Notes: generated from the sequence alone by a model not told the origin. Numbered from the stretch's first letter, positions 19,309 through 27,299 are shown. The stretch is 49,896 nucleotides of DNA from an uncultured Olsenella sp. (GCA_900314495.1 OMVJ01000018.1:1-49896); one strand, 5' to 3'. A program made the numbers and translations.

Positions 19309-21135
19309 CTACCACATGAACTCCCTTCCGCCGCGGAAGGCGCCAAAGCCAAAGTGGTCGCAGTGCAGGCACCGCGACGCCTCCTGCATGACCTCCTGCT
19401 TGGTGAGGCCGATCTCGATCTCGTTGAAGTCGTGCTTGCGCTCCTCCGCCTCGCGGAAGGTGGTCTCGCAGCGGCCGCACTCCGGGATGCCGCCGAACTC
19501 GACGGGCGGAATGACGACGTCCAGGCCGATCTTGTGGTCGAAGCCCAGGTAGTTGTCGATGTTGCCGGCGGCAACCTTGCCAGCGTTGACGGCGCGGATG
19601 ACGGTAGCGGGGCCGCTCTGGCAGTCGCCACCAGAGAAGACGCCGCTGAAGTTGGGCACCGCGGAGTCGCTGGTGACCTTGATCTTGCCGCGGTTGGCCT
19701 CGATGCCCTGCCCCTCGAAGGGTGCGGACTCGATGGCCTGGCCGATGGCGACCATGACGCGCTCGCAGGGAATGGTGACCTCGGGCGTGTCCGCGGCGTA
19801 CGGCGCCGGGCGGCTGCCCTTGTACTTGCCAATGACCTGGGGCTGGACAACCAGGCCGCAGACCTTGCCCTCCTCGTCGTGCTCGATGCGGACGGGGGCG
19901 TTCAGCTCCAGGAGCTCGCAGCCCTCGGCCTGGGCGCCGGCAATCTCCTCGTCCTGGGCCGTCATGTCTGCCGCGCGACGGCGGTACACGATGGAGACCT
20001 TCTCGGCGTTGCAGCGAACCGCGGAGCGGGCCACGTCCATGGCAACGTTACCGCCGCCGATGACGCAGATGCGCTGGCCCGTGTAGTCGGGCATGTCCTC
20101 GTCACCGATGGCGCGAAGCATCTGGACGGCGCTCTCCACGCCAATGGAGTCCTCACCGGGGAGACCCAGCTTGCGGTCGGCGTGCGCGCCGATGGCCAGG
20201 TACACGGCGTCGAAGTCGCGACGCAGGTCCGCCAGGTCGCCCTCGACCTTGTGCTCCAGCTCCACGTTGATGCCCAGGTCAGTGATCCACTTGATCTCCT
20301 CGTCCAGGCGCTCGCGGGGCAGGCGGTAGCTGGGGATGCCGTAGCGCAGCATGCCGCCCAGGTGCTTGCGGGCCTCGAAGATGGTGACGTCGTGACCCAT
20401 GAGCTTCAGGTAGTAGGCGCAGCTCAGGCCAGCCGGGCCGCCACCGACGACGGCGACGCGCTTGCCTGTGGGCTCCGCCATGTTGGGGCGGTAGTCGCTC
20501 TCCATATGCTCCGTGGCGTAACGCTTGATGGCGCGGATGTTGATGGGATTGTCAACCATGCCGCGACGGCAGTTGATCTCGCACGGGTGCTCGCAAACCA
20601 GGCCGCACACGACGGGCAGCGGGTTGTCCTTGCGAATGAGGCGCACGGCGTCGGCGTTGCGGCCGGCACCGACCAGCGCGATGTAGCCGGGAATATCCAC
20701 ACCTGCCGGGCAGCCAGAGACGCACGGAACCTTGGTGGACTGCGAGAAGCCGCAGGCGTGGTAGGTGACGTGGCTCACGAAGTCATCACGGAAGCCGCGT
20801 ACCGCCTTCAGCGCCATGGCGCCAGCCTCGAAGCCAATGGCGCAGTCGCTGGAAAGGTAGATGGTACGCGCCAGGCGCTCGATGTCGTCGATGGTCTGCA
20901 TGGTCGCACGCCCCTGCAGCACGTGGCTCAGCAGGTGGCGCAGGGTGCGCAGGCCGACGCGGCAGGGGGTGCACTTGCCGCAGCTCTGCGTGGAGCACAT
21001 GTCGACGAACGCCATCGTGAACTCGACTGGGCACGGTGCAAGGGAGCTGACGGCAAGCCGCCTGCCCACTGCAGCGTGCAGCTCGTCCATGATCTGCTGC
21101 TCCTCGCTGCGCTCCATAACATGAAGTCTAGCCAT
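19309..21135 (-). CDS. GltD/NfnB-like FAD-NAD(P) oxidoreductase with N-terminal NuoF-type Fe-S domain
   Basis: A protein of 608 aa. Residues 1-110 or so resemble the C-terminal [4Fe-4S] domain of NuoF/HydB (SCGKCTPCRVG at 51-61, fourth cysteine in SSDCAIG). The following 480 residues are a glutamate synthase beta-chain-like module: Cys-rich Fer4_20 segment (CVSGCPAGVDIPGY, CGLVCEHPCEINCRRG), FAD site GGGPAGLSCAYYL, a NAD(P) Rossmann motif VIGGGNVAMD and a terminal CGRC/CLHCDHFG pair. It likely passes electrons between NAD(P)H and the hydrogenase. The true FMN/NADH-binding part of NuoF is missing, so the module is not a standard bifurcating HydB. The start at 21135 follows GGGGAGAGGAAT. It is the first gene of the operon with hydA. 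Confidence 0.9.
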   Translation of the reverse strand: MARLHVMERSEEQQIMDELHAAVGRRLAVSSLAPCPVEFTMAFVDMCSTQSCGKCTPCRVGLRTLRHLLSHVLQGRATMQTIDDIERLARTIYLSSDCAIGFEAGAMALKAVRGFRDDFVSHVTYHACGFSQSTKVPCVSGCPAGVDIPGYIALVGAGRNADAVRLIRKDNPLPVVCGLVCEHPCEINCRRGMVDNPINIRAIKRYATEHMESDYRPNMAEPTGKRVAVVGGGPAGLSCAYYLKLMGHDVTIFEARKHLGGMLRYGIPSYRLPRERLDEEIKWITDLGINVELEHKVEGDLADLRRDFDAVYLAIGAHADRKLGLPGEDSIGVESAVQMLRAIGDEDMPDYTGQRICVIGGGNVAMDVARSAVRCNAEKVSIVYRRRAADMTAQDEEIAGAQAEGCELLELNAPVRIEHDEEGKVCGLVVQPQVIGKYKGSRPAPYAADTPEVTIPCERVMVAIGQAIESAPFEGQGIEANRGKIKVTSDSAVPNFSGVFSGGDCQSGPATVIRAVNAGKVAAGNIDNYLGFDHKIGLDVVIPPVEFGGIPECGRCETTFREAEERKHDFNEIEIGLTKQEVMQEASRCLHCDHFGFGAFRGGREFMW

Positions 21136-21472
21136 AGGATTCCTCTCCCCTGTTCTTGTGGGAAACCAGCAAGCCGCAAGGTTCCCCTCCTCGCAACTTG
21201 CCAACCCGTTCCAGACGGATGGTTCCATCTAGTACAGATGGAGTAATCATAATCGCGATGATGATTACCTTATGCATGCCAACGGTAAACGGATGAGAAT
21301 TGCCACCAACCGTTTGTGCCAGCATGCGAAGGAACGATTCCAGCCTATTTGGAACGTGGGACCCGCTGCGCGCTGATTTGGCGCTGCTATAAATGGTTTC
21401 GATAGCAGAATCGCGGCAGTGGTGCCCTCCGACGCCTCACGACGCACCCCATAGAACAGGGGGCCTAAGAAG
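21136..21472 (-). promoter_or_regulatory. Upstream region of the hydrogenase operon with two adjacent palindromes
   Basis: Within this gap lie CCATCT-AGTAC-AGATGG (21225-21241) and, one base further on, GTAATCAT (21243-21250) paired with ATGATTAC (21261-21268). They sit about 90-130 bp before the operon start and may be operator sites for a redox or metabolic regulator; neither matches the Rex consensus. No convincing promoter hexamers were identified. A 100-codon minus-strand open frame at 21265-21567 begins with TTG and has no recognisable features, so it is not called. Confidence 0.4.
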
Positions 21473-21567
21473 TTGTACACCTCAAGGCCATTCATAGCGT
21501 CAGCGCGAGCCATCCAACTGGCATTATCGCATATACAGGCGATGGTCACGCTCGTTGAGGTGTACAA
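21473..21567. repeat. 95-bp element with perfect 13-bp terminal inverted repeats
   Basis: TTGTACACCTCAA at 21473-21485 is matched by its exact reverse complement TTGAGGTGTACAA at 21555-21567, with 69 bp between. The interior holds a small hairpin ATCGC/GCGAT and no coding capacity. No flanking target duplication is obvious. It could be a miniature transposon, a pair of regulator half-sites or a large hairpin. The next gene stops at 21701; 21568-21700 shows nothing clear. Confidence 0.55.
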
Positions 21568-21700
21568 GAATTCGAGGGGTGTCTGGTATGGGAGCGCTCA
21601 CCCGTTATCGATGGCAAGGCACAGCGGCCACTAGTCCCTCACTGCGCCGTTCCGGACCTCAAAGAGCGCTCGCATGTGACTTCTTCCTGCGCCGTGGCGC

Positions 21701-22030
21701 CTAACCCGCAAGGTACACAAGGGCTCCATAGCAGACCATGCCCACCACTGCGCACAAGACAAGGGACTTGGTCTTCCTTGCCACGATGAAGACGATTGCC
21801 GCCGCCACAAGCGGAACCAAGGCCGCCACCGGGTCCGACGTCAGCGTTGCGGGCTGGATGAGGTCGTTGGCCACAAGGGCAGCAAAGGCGGCGGAGGGTA
21901 TTAGGCCGAGCGCACTCTCCATGCGCTCTGGCAGCTGACGGCCGCGCAGCAGCAGGATTGGTGCACAGCGCCACACCGCCATCGTCGCAAGAATGGCCAC
22001 ATACAGAAACAGAAACTCCTGCGTGCTCAA
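21701..22030 (-). CDS. azlD: AzlD family branched-chain amino acid transport subunit
   Basis: A small membrane protein of 109 aa with the AzlD pattern of hydrophobic segments: FLFLYVAILATMAVWRCAPI, then RxLPERMESALGLIPSAAFAALVAND, VAALVPLVAAAIVFIVA and LVLCAVVGMVCYGALVYLA. With AzlC it forms an exporter for branched-chain amino acids or analogues. The start is TTG at 22030, which overlaps the azlC stop (TTGA) and follows GGGGGGTGA at a good distance; a longer frame to 22303 would lie inside azlC and is not used. The overlap implies translational coupling. Confidence 0.88.
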   Translation of the reverse strand: MSTQEFLFLYVAILATMAVWRCAPILLLRGRQLPERMESALGLIPSAAFAALVANDLIQPATLTSDPVAALVPLVAAAIVFIVARKTKSLVLCAVVGMVCYGALVYLAG

Positions 22031-22725
22031 TGCCGCGTCACCCCCCGAAAGGCAAGTCCCGCGCACACACCCACGAGCGCCCCAACCAGGATGGCCACGT
22101 TCGAGAGGCCCGCCAGCTTGCAAACCACCACGCCGGCCACCGCGCCGAGCGCCGCGATGACATTGGATCTGCTCTCCTCTTGGCCCGCCAGCAAACAGAT
22201 GAAGATTGCAGTCATGCCAAACGAGAGTATGGCCACGGGCAGACTCACAACCGACCCCAGCAGCGCACCAGCAAGGTTTGCAAGCGCCCACGACGCCATG
22301 CACACCAGATTGGTCACCGTGGCATGCGCAACCGTCCAGTCCACACCCCTTGCAAAGAGGTCGAGGTTGACGCCGAAGCTCTCATCGGTGACGAACAGGG
22401 CGAAGAGGATGGTCTGGAACTTGCTGGCCTTCTTCACGTACGGCGCAAACGCCGCCGAATACAAGGCCTGCCGGGAGCTGACCAAGGCAACGCTCGCTGC
22501 AATGGCGGCCACGGGTGACCCCGCCGCCCACATTGAGGGAATCATGAACTGGCCGGCACCAGAATAGAACGTTGCGGAAAGCAGCAGGCACATCCAGGGC
22601 TTCAGGCCCACGCTCGCGCCCATGACGCCACAGGGCAGGCCAATGGTGAGGTAGCCGAGCACCACTGGCACGGCCGCCCGAGCCGATGGGCCGAGAATTG
22701 ATGTAAGCGTCGTCTTTTCCTTCAT
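22027..22725 (-). CDS. azlC: AzlC family branched-chain amino acid transporter permease
   Basis: An integral membrane protein of 232 aa. The N-terminus (AAVPVVLGYLTIGLPCGVMGASVGL) and the FYSGAGQFM segment are characteristic of AzlC, with VTDESFGVN in the middle and about six hydrophobic segments in total. AzlCD pairs export branched-chain amino acids or toxic analogues. The ATG at 22725 opens the conserved sequence; the purine-rich stretch before it is a poor ribosome site. It is followed without gap by azlD. Confidence 0.93.
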   Translation of the reverse strand: MKEKTTLTSILGPSARAAVPVVLGYLTIGLPCGVMGASVGLKPWMCLLLSATFYSGAGQFMIPSMWAAGSPVAAIAASVALVSSRQALYSAAFAPYVKKASKFQTILFALFVTDESFGVNLDLFARGVDWTVAHATVTNLVCMASWALANLAGALLGSVVSLPVAILSFGMTAIFICLLAGQEESRSNVIAALGAVAGVVVCKLAGLSNVAILVGALVGVCAGLAFRGVTRH

Positions 22726-22858
22726 GGTGCGCAGATTCTACAGCAAACGGGGCACGGCTCCAAACTCCGCGAGCGTGGCTGCCACACCAGACACCTTGTT
22801 TCGCCCAGTGTCATGTATTCGTTGGCAGGTCTGGCCGCAGGTCGCTCAATCGTGGCAT

Positions 22859-22874
22859 AGTTTCACGTGAAACC
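22859..22874. promoter_or_regulatory. parS centromere site (ParB binding)
   Basis: GTTTCACGTGAAAC at 22860-22873 is a perfect 14-bp palindrome and matches the core of the bacterial parS consensus TGTTTCACGTGAAACA; only the outermost base on each side differs (A and C here). ParB loads at such sites, which cluster close to the replication origin. It lies in the gap between the divergent azlC and thioesterase genes, 48 bp before the latter. An outer CATAG/CTATG pair extends the symmetry loosely. The remainder of the gap 22726-22921 shows no other element. Confidence 0.88.
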
Positions 22875-22921
22875 ACCTATGTTTGCCCCGCACTCGGACG
22901 CGGGCAAGATTGGAGCCACCC

Positions 22922-23635
22922 GTGTTCTCCTTTGACAGCACCGTTCGCTACAGCGAATGCGACGAAACCGGGACCCTCTCGATCCTTGGGATGATCGATT
23001 ACATGCAGGACTGCTCCATGTTCCACACGGAAAGCCTGGGCCACGGCTTCGAATACATGGCAGAGCACCACTTCGCCTGGTTCCTGACGGCCTGGCAAAT
23101 TGAGGTGGAGCGTCTGCCGCACTTCAACGAGCACATCACCGTCGGCACCAACTGCTACGACATGTCGCGCGCCCTCGCCTTCAGGAACTTCTCCATCAAG
23201 GACGCGGACGGAACCTACCTGGTCAAGGCGGACTCGCTCTTCTTCACCTTCGACACCAAGGCGGGCAGGCCCTGCCGCATCCCGGACTCCGAGAAGGTCT
23301 ACCTCTCCGACGACCCCAGGTTGGACCTGCCCAAGACCGACCGGCACGTCCGCTTTGAGGGGGAGGGGCGGCGCATGGACCCCATCGTGGTCAACGAACA
23401 GCACCTGGACACCAACCACCACGTCAACAACGCCCAATACGTGGCCATCGCAGACGCCATCGTCAGGAAGCTGGACGCGGACTTTCGGCTGCACAGAATC
23501 TGCGTGCAGTACAAGCAGATGGCACTGCTGGGCGACACCATGGTTCCCTGGGTCCACACCCGCGAGAACGGTTACGTCGTGAACCTGGCAAACGAGGCGG
23601 GCGACAGCTTTGCCGTGGTATCACTAGAGAGCTAG
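22922..23635 (+). CDS. Acyl-ACP thioesterase
   Basis: A protein of 237 aa with the double hotdog fold of the FatA/bacterial acyl-ACP thioesterase family (PF01643). The first hotdog begins with FDSTVRYSECDETG; the second carries the catalytic DTNHHVNNAQY segment with Asp, Asn and His in the expected order. It releases free fatty acids from acyl-ACP in the cytosol. The start is GTG at 22922, which follows TTGGAG; an upstream in-frame TTG at 22883 would add 13 charged residues outside the fold. It is the first gene of a plus-strand run with the NUDIX gene 12 bp downstream. Confidence 0.9.
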   Translation: MFSFDSTVRYSECDETGTLSILGMIDYMQDCSMFHTESLGHGFEYMAEHHFAWFLTAWQIEVERLPHFNEHITVGTNCYDMSRALAFRNFSIKDADGTYLVKADSLFFTFDTKAGRPCRIPDSEKVYLSDDPRLDLPKTDRHVRFEGEGRRMDPIVVNEQHLDTNHHVNNAQYVAIADAIVRKLDADFRLHRICVQYKQMALLGDTMVPWVHTRENGYVVNLANEAGDSFAVVSLES

Positions 23636-23647
23636 GAGTCAGGAAGC

Positions 23648-24070
23648 ATGGAGCGCAAGAACGTCCGCGCCGCGGCGGCAATCATCCAACACGACGGCAA
23701 GATCCTTGCCTGCCAGCGGGGCTATGGCCCCATGAAGGACGGCTGGGAGTTCCCCGGCGGCAAGATCGAGCCCGGCGAGACCCCGGAGCAGGCCTGCCGG
23801 CGCGAGATTCGCGAGGAGCTTGCCGTGGACCTTTCCACCATGTGGTACCTGGACACGGTGGAGTACGACTACCCGGACTTCCACCTGTCCATGGACTGCT
23901 TCGTGGCAACGCTCAAGCCGGGCCAGGAGCCCGAGTTCCTGGAGCACGAGAGCGCGCGCTGGGTCGGGCAGGACGAACTCCTGGACGTAGGCTGGCTTCC
24001 CGCAGACAAGGGGCTCGTCGAGTCCCTCGGCGGCCTGTGGGACCAGATCTTCTCGGCGGAGCATCTGTAG
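23648..24070 (+). CDS. NUDIX hydrolase (MutT/NudG-like)
   Basis: A protein of 140 aa. The NUDIX box is GGKIEPGETPEQACRREIRE followed by ELAVDL: the RE-EE metal-binding residues are intact, while the usual glycine after the box is alanine. WEFPGGK and the QRGYGPMKDGWEFP lead-in are typical of MutT and CTP pyrophosphohydrolase (NudG) relatives that remove damaged nucleotides from the pool. The ATG is preceded by TAGGAGTCAGGAAG. It directly follows the thioesterase gene in the same operon. Confidence 0.92.
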   Translation: MERKNVRAAAAIIQHDGKILACQRGYGPMKDGWEFPGGKIEPGETPEQACRREIREELAVDLSTMWYLDTVEYDYPDFHLSMDCFVATLKPGQEPEFLEHESARWVGQDELLDVGWLPADKGLVESLGGLWDQIFSAEHL

Positions 24071-24092
24071 GAGCACTTGGGGGATTGGGTAT

Positions 24093-24138
24093 CATGGGTC
24101 TTGTTGGCGTCGCGTGCCAGACGCCTGCAAGACCCATG
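24093..24138. other. Perfect 11-bp hairpin between NUDIX and membrane-protein genes
   Basis: CATGGGTCTTG (24093-24103) and CAAGACCCATG (24128-24138) are exact complements, with an inner GGCGT/ACGCC pair continuing the stem. No T-run follows on either strand, so it is not a standard terminator. It could be an mRNA processing or stability element inside the operon, or a protein-binding palindrome. Confidence 0.6.
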
Positions 24139-24206
24139 TCATCTCACAGCGGCGCAGCCACGACGCCACCAGCGCCCGACACCCCGCCGAAGAGAGGGAG
24201 GCAAGA

Positions 24207-25046
24207 ATGGATGCCAGTTCCCCCGCCAGCGACGCCAACCAGCAGGGCGGCAGCGCCAACGTCCCCGCGGTGGCCGCGAGGGTCATAGAGTCCGCCAGCG
24301 CCACGACGTCGCCCGACAACGCCAACTCGGGCAACGCCGCATACATCATCACGGGTGTGTGCCTGGCCATCATGGTGGCAATCAGCATGCTGTTCGCAAA
24401 CGCATTCGGAAGCGCGCTGGAGTTGATTGCCGGCGAGGTGGAGGATGACATCTACGACGACTACGGCATCGGCCTTCCGTCCACTCCCTATGACTCCTAC
24501 GGCCAGGACCCCTACGGCAGCCAGGGCATCCAGGGCAGCCTTCCCGTGTCTGTTGTGCTCAACATGAGCCTGGCCCCCTATACGGAGACCATAGACGCAA
24601 ACCTTCCTGCCACCGACTACTCTGGCACCCCCGCGGACGTGCGCGACTTCGTGAGGACCATCGTGAAGGATGACGGCACCTACGCCAGCCAGGTGGCGGA
24701 CGAGCTCAACGCCGCCGCCCGTGACGAGTCCGCGCAGGCGGAGCACCTGCAGAACGCACTGGCGGCATGCGATGCCGCCGTCAGCGACTTCTCCGCCCGC
24801 ACCGTGCCGGAATTCGACGTGCGAGATGCCGACACCGTGAACCAGAGCGCGACAACTGCCCTGGCGGACGTGACTTCCCGCTGGCAAGCCGTGAAGCAGG
24901 AGATTCAGCTCCTGGCAGACGCCTCCGGCAGCGGTTCCGAGGTCTCCGCGTCAGACCTGACCGATGCGGACTCCAGCGTTTCCGGCGCAACCTACGACGC
25001 CGCCGCCAGCCTGGACGACCTGCTTTACGCGTCCGCAGGCAATTAG
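24207..25046 (+). CDS. Single-pass membrane protein of unknown function
   Basis: A protein of 279 aa that I do not recognise. It has a short cytosolic N-terminus rich in Ala, Ser and Asn (about 45 residues), one membrane segment (AYIITGVCLAIMVAISMLFA), an acidic Tyr/Asp/Gly-rich stretch (EVEDDIYDDYGIG, then YDSYGQDPYGSQG) and an Ala/Asp-rich helical outer part that may form a coiled coil. There are no cysteines in the extracytoplasmic part except one. It looks like a membrane-anchored extracellular domain. The start at 24207 follows GAGGGAGGCAAG; an earlier in-frame start at 24114 would overlap the hairpin. It lies just upstream of thyA. Confidence 0.65.
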   Translation: MDASSPASDANQQGGSANVPAVAARVIESASATTSPDNANSGNAAYIITGVCLAIMVAISMLFANAFGSALELIAGEVEDDIYDDYGIGLPSTPYDSYGQDPYGSQGIQGSLPVSVVLNMSLAPYTETIDANLPATDYSGTPADVRDFVRTIVKDDGTYASQVADELNAAARDESAQAEHLQNALAACDAAVSDFSARTVPEFDVRDADTVNQSATTALADVTSRWQAVKQEIQLLADASGSGSEVSASDLTDADSSVSGATYDAAASLDDLLYASAGN

Positions 25047-25086
25047 CAACTCCCCCTCAACCACCCGAACGAAGCGAGCAGCACCC

Positions 25087-25935
25087 ATGAGCAAAGCCGA
25101 CAGCATCTTCATCCGCATGTGCCGCGACATCATTGACAACGGCACCACCACCCAGGGGCAGAAGGTACGCCCGCACTGGCCGGACGGCACCCCCGCGTAC
25201 ACCATCAAGCAGTTCGGCGTATGCAACCGCTACGACCTGCGCGAGGAGTTCCCCGCCATCACGCTGCGCCGCACCGCACTCAAGTCTGCCATGGACGAGG
25301 TGCTGTGGATTTACCAGAAGAAGTCCAACAACATCAACGACCTTCACTCCCACATCTGGGACGAGTGGGCCGACCAGACGGGGTCCATCGGCAAGGCCTA
25401 CGGCTACCAGATTGGCGTCAAGTCCCACTACCCAGAGGGCGACATGGACCAGATGGACCGGGTCCTCTTCGACCTGAGGCACAACCCCTTCAGCCGGCGC
25501 ATCATGACCAACACCTACACCTTCGCCGACCTGAGCCAGATGCACCTCTATCCCTGTGCCTACAACGTCATCTACAACGTGACGGACGCCGACGGCGACG
25601 AGCGCCCCACCCTGAACATGATGCTCGTCCAGCGCAGCCAGGACGTGCTTGCCGCCAACAACTGGAACGTCTGCCAGTACGCCATCCTTCTCATGATGGT
25701 TGCGCAGGTCAGCGGCATGGTCGCCGGCGAGCTCGTGCACTGCATCGCCGACGCCCACATCTACGACCGCCACGTCGCCGCCGTGGAGGAGCTCATCTCT
25801 CGCCCAACCTACCCCGCGCCCAAGGTGAGCCTCAACCCCAGCGTCACGAACTTCTATGCGTTCACCACGGACGACCTGATTGTCCAGGACTACAGCCACG
25901 GGCCGCAAATCAAGAACATCCCCATCGCCGTCTAG
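25087..25935 (+). CDS. thyA: Thymidylate synthase (ThyA type)
   Basis: A protein of 282 aa making dTMP from dUMP with methylene-tetrahydrofolate. Conserved segments: EFPAITLRRT, the arginine-containing NPFSRRIMTN, the catalytic cysteine in YPCAYNVIYNV, QRSQDVLAANNWNVCQYA and LVHCIADAHIYDRH. The catalytic cysteine is followed by alanine rather than the histidine of E. coli-type enzymes, as in a ThyA subgroup found in many Firmicutes. The ATG at 25087 begins MSKADSIF; the longer frame to 24964 lies in the previous gene. The product dihydrofolate is recycled by FolA, whose gene follows 52 bp later. Confidence 0.95.
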   Translation: MSKADSIFIRMCRDIIDNGTTTQGQKVRPHWPDGTPAYTIKQFGVCNRYDLREEFPAITLRRTALKSAMDEVLWIYQKKSNNINDLHSHIWDEWADQTGSIGKAYGYQIGVKSHYPEGDMDQMDRVLFDLRHNPFSRRIMTNTYTFADLSQMHLYPCAYNVIYNVTDADGDERPTLNMMLVQRSQDVLAANNWNVCQYAILLMMVAQVSGMVAGELVHCIADAHIYDRHVAAVEELISRPTYPAPKVSLNPSVTNFYAFTTDDLIVQDYSHGPQIKNIPIAV

Positions 25936-25987
25936 CACCGCTCGTCTAGCACCGCGCTGGCATGAGACTGACATTCCAAGGAGGGAC

Positions 25988-26506
25988 ATGGACGCCATAG
26001 TTGCCGTCTGCTCGGATTGGGCCATTGGCAAGGACGGGGGGCTCCTCGTCCGCAACAAGGAGGACATGCACCGCTTTGTGCAGCTCACACGCGGATGCAC
26101 CGTCGTTATGGGGCGCAAGACCTACGAGAGCTTCCCGGGCGGCCCGCTCAAGGGGCGCCGCAACGTCATCGTGACCCACGACGCGTCCTATGTGCCGCCC
26201 AAGGCGCAGAACCTGGCGGAGGGAACCTCCGTTGTGGTCGTGACCTCCCCCGAGGCAGCTTTGGCCGCCGCCCAGGGCGATGCCCAGGCCTGGCTCATCG
26301 GCGGCGAGTCGCTGTATCGGGCGCTTCTTCCCCAGTGCGCATGCTGCTTCGTCACGCTCAATAAGACGCAGGTAGATGGGGCAGACGCCTTCTTCCCCAA
26401 CCTAGACGAGGACCCGCGGTGGACGCTTGCCTCCCGCGACGGCGAGGGGGTCACCGCCGAGGGAGTACCGTTCGAGTTCGTAACCTACCAGCGCACCGCA
26501 CGCTAG
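25988..26506 (+). CDS. folA: Dihydrofolate reductase
   Basis: A protein of 172 aa reducing dihydrofolate with NADPH. Visible features: the N-terminal MDAIVAVCSDWAIGKDGGL, the VVMGRKTYESFPGGPLKGRRN NADPH and turn region split across residues 40-60, and IGGESLYRALLP before the C-terminal strands. The start codon follows AAGGAGGGAC. It sits directly after thyA, the usual functional pair, and 67 bp before a glutaredoxin-like gene. Confidence 0.94.
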   Translation: MDAIVAVCSDWAIGKDGGLLVRNKEDMHRFVQLTRGCTVVMGRKTYESFPGGPLKGRRNVIVTHDASYVPPKAQNLAEGTSVVVVTSPEAALAAAQGDAQAWLIGGESLYRALLPQCACCFVTLNKTQVDGADAFFPNLDEDPRWTLASRDGEGVTAEGVPFEFVTYQRTAR

Positions 26507-26573
26507 CCCGCCCAGCCCCGACCTGCGAACCCCCGCCCAGCGCACCACCGTCAAGCGCACACAGGAGGACACC

Positions 26574-26900
26574 ATGATCACCGTCTACGGCTCCGACCAC
26601 TGCCCCGACTGCCGGAACTTCAAGTTCAACCTCGCGGCGAACGAGATTCCCTACACGTACGTGAACATCACCGACTCCATGCCCAACCTCAAGCGCTTCC
26701 TGCACCTGCGCGACCACGAGGCCATCTTCGAGCCCGTTCGACTCGCAGGCAATGTGGGAATTCCCTGCATTGTGGAGCCTGACGGTGCCATGACGCTGGA
26801 CTGGGAGGCATGGCTGCGCGACAGGGGCATCACGCACATTCGCTATGAGGATGACGCCCCCGAGGGGGCAGCGTGCAGCCTCGACGGAACGAGCTGCTGA
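26574..26900 (+). CDS. Glutaredoxin-like thiol protein
   Basis: A protein of 108 aa. The thioredoxin-fold active site CPDC is at residues 10-13 (YGSDHCPDCRNF) and the cis-proline segment is GNVGIPCIVEPDG. A C-terminal extension ends in two cysteines (ACSLDGTSC), which is unusual and might bind metal or a second thiol pair. The family reduces disulfides or carries Fe-S clusters; the partner is unknown, though reductases such as ribonucleotide reductase fit the nucleotide-synthesis neighbours. The start follows AGGAGGACACC. It is the last gene of the plus-strand run and ends just before a twin-hairpin repeat. Confidence 0.8.
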   Translation: MITVYGSDHCPDCRNFKFNLAANEIPYTYVNITDSMPNLKRFLHLRDHEAIFEPVRLAGNVGIPCIVEPDGAMTLDWEAWLRDRGITHIRYEDDAPEGAACSLDGTSC

Positions 26901-26947
26901 ACGAGCGCGCCGCCGCGGATTGCCGAGCCCCTCTCTACAGCTCCGCA

Positions 26948-27064
26948 GCTACCCCACAACCGAAAGCCGTCGGTTGTGGGGTAGCGTGCTTTTCTATAGA
27001 AATCGCAGGTAAACACCCGTGTCTCGCTCTACCCCATAACCGAAAGGTGTCGGTTATGGGGTAG
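26948..27064 (+). repeat. Twin-hairpin repeat element, copy 2
   Basis: Hairpin 1 (26948-26985) has a 15-bp stem GCTACCCCACAACCG with an 8-nt loop AAAGCCGT. Hairpin 2 (27029-27064) has a 14-bp stem in which CATAACC pairs with GGTTATG, a compensated change from the CACAACC/GGTTGTG of other copies. The 43-nt spacer reads TTTTCTATAGAAATCGCAGG and then TAAACACCCGTGTC. The remaining gap to 27299 holds the palindrome TTGTGCACAA (27258-27267) and probably the promoter of the next gene; nothing else was recognised. Confidence 0.88.
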
Positions 27065-27299
27065 GCTTTCAGCGGAGACGAGCCGCTCCGAACCCCACCC
27101 GACGCGACTCGCGCCACGTATGGAACTCAGTTCTGTGGATACCATGACGTGGTTCAGGAGCCATACTTTCTGCAGCGACGCCAATCACGGAAGCGCACCA
27201 CTTGCGAGCGGCCTTGATAGCATGATGCCGCATCTTGTTGCAATGTTCACCAACGCCTTGTGCACAATAAGTGCAAGTAGGCACCGCTACCCTCAAGGC

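Noticed and set aside
17594-21246. Two long plus-strand frames opposite the hydrogenase operon
   Set aside because: Shadow composition and no ribosome site; the minus strand encodes full iron-sulfur and flavin motifs.
21265-21567. 100-codon minus-strand frame upstream of the hydrogenase operon
   Set aside because: TTG start inside the inverted repeat, no ribosome site and no recognisable features; overlaps the palindromic promoter region.
27130-27142. DnaA box
   Set aside because: TGTGGATAC is one base from the consensus but is a single isolated hit and gives no evidence for an origin here.
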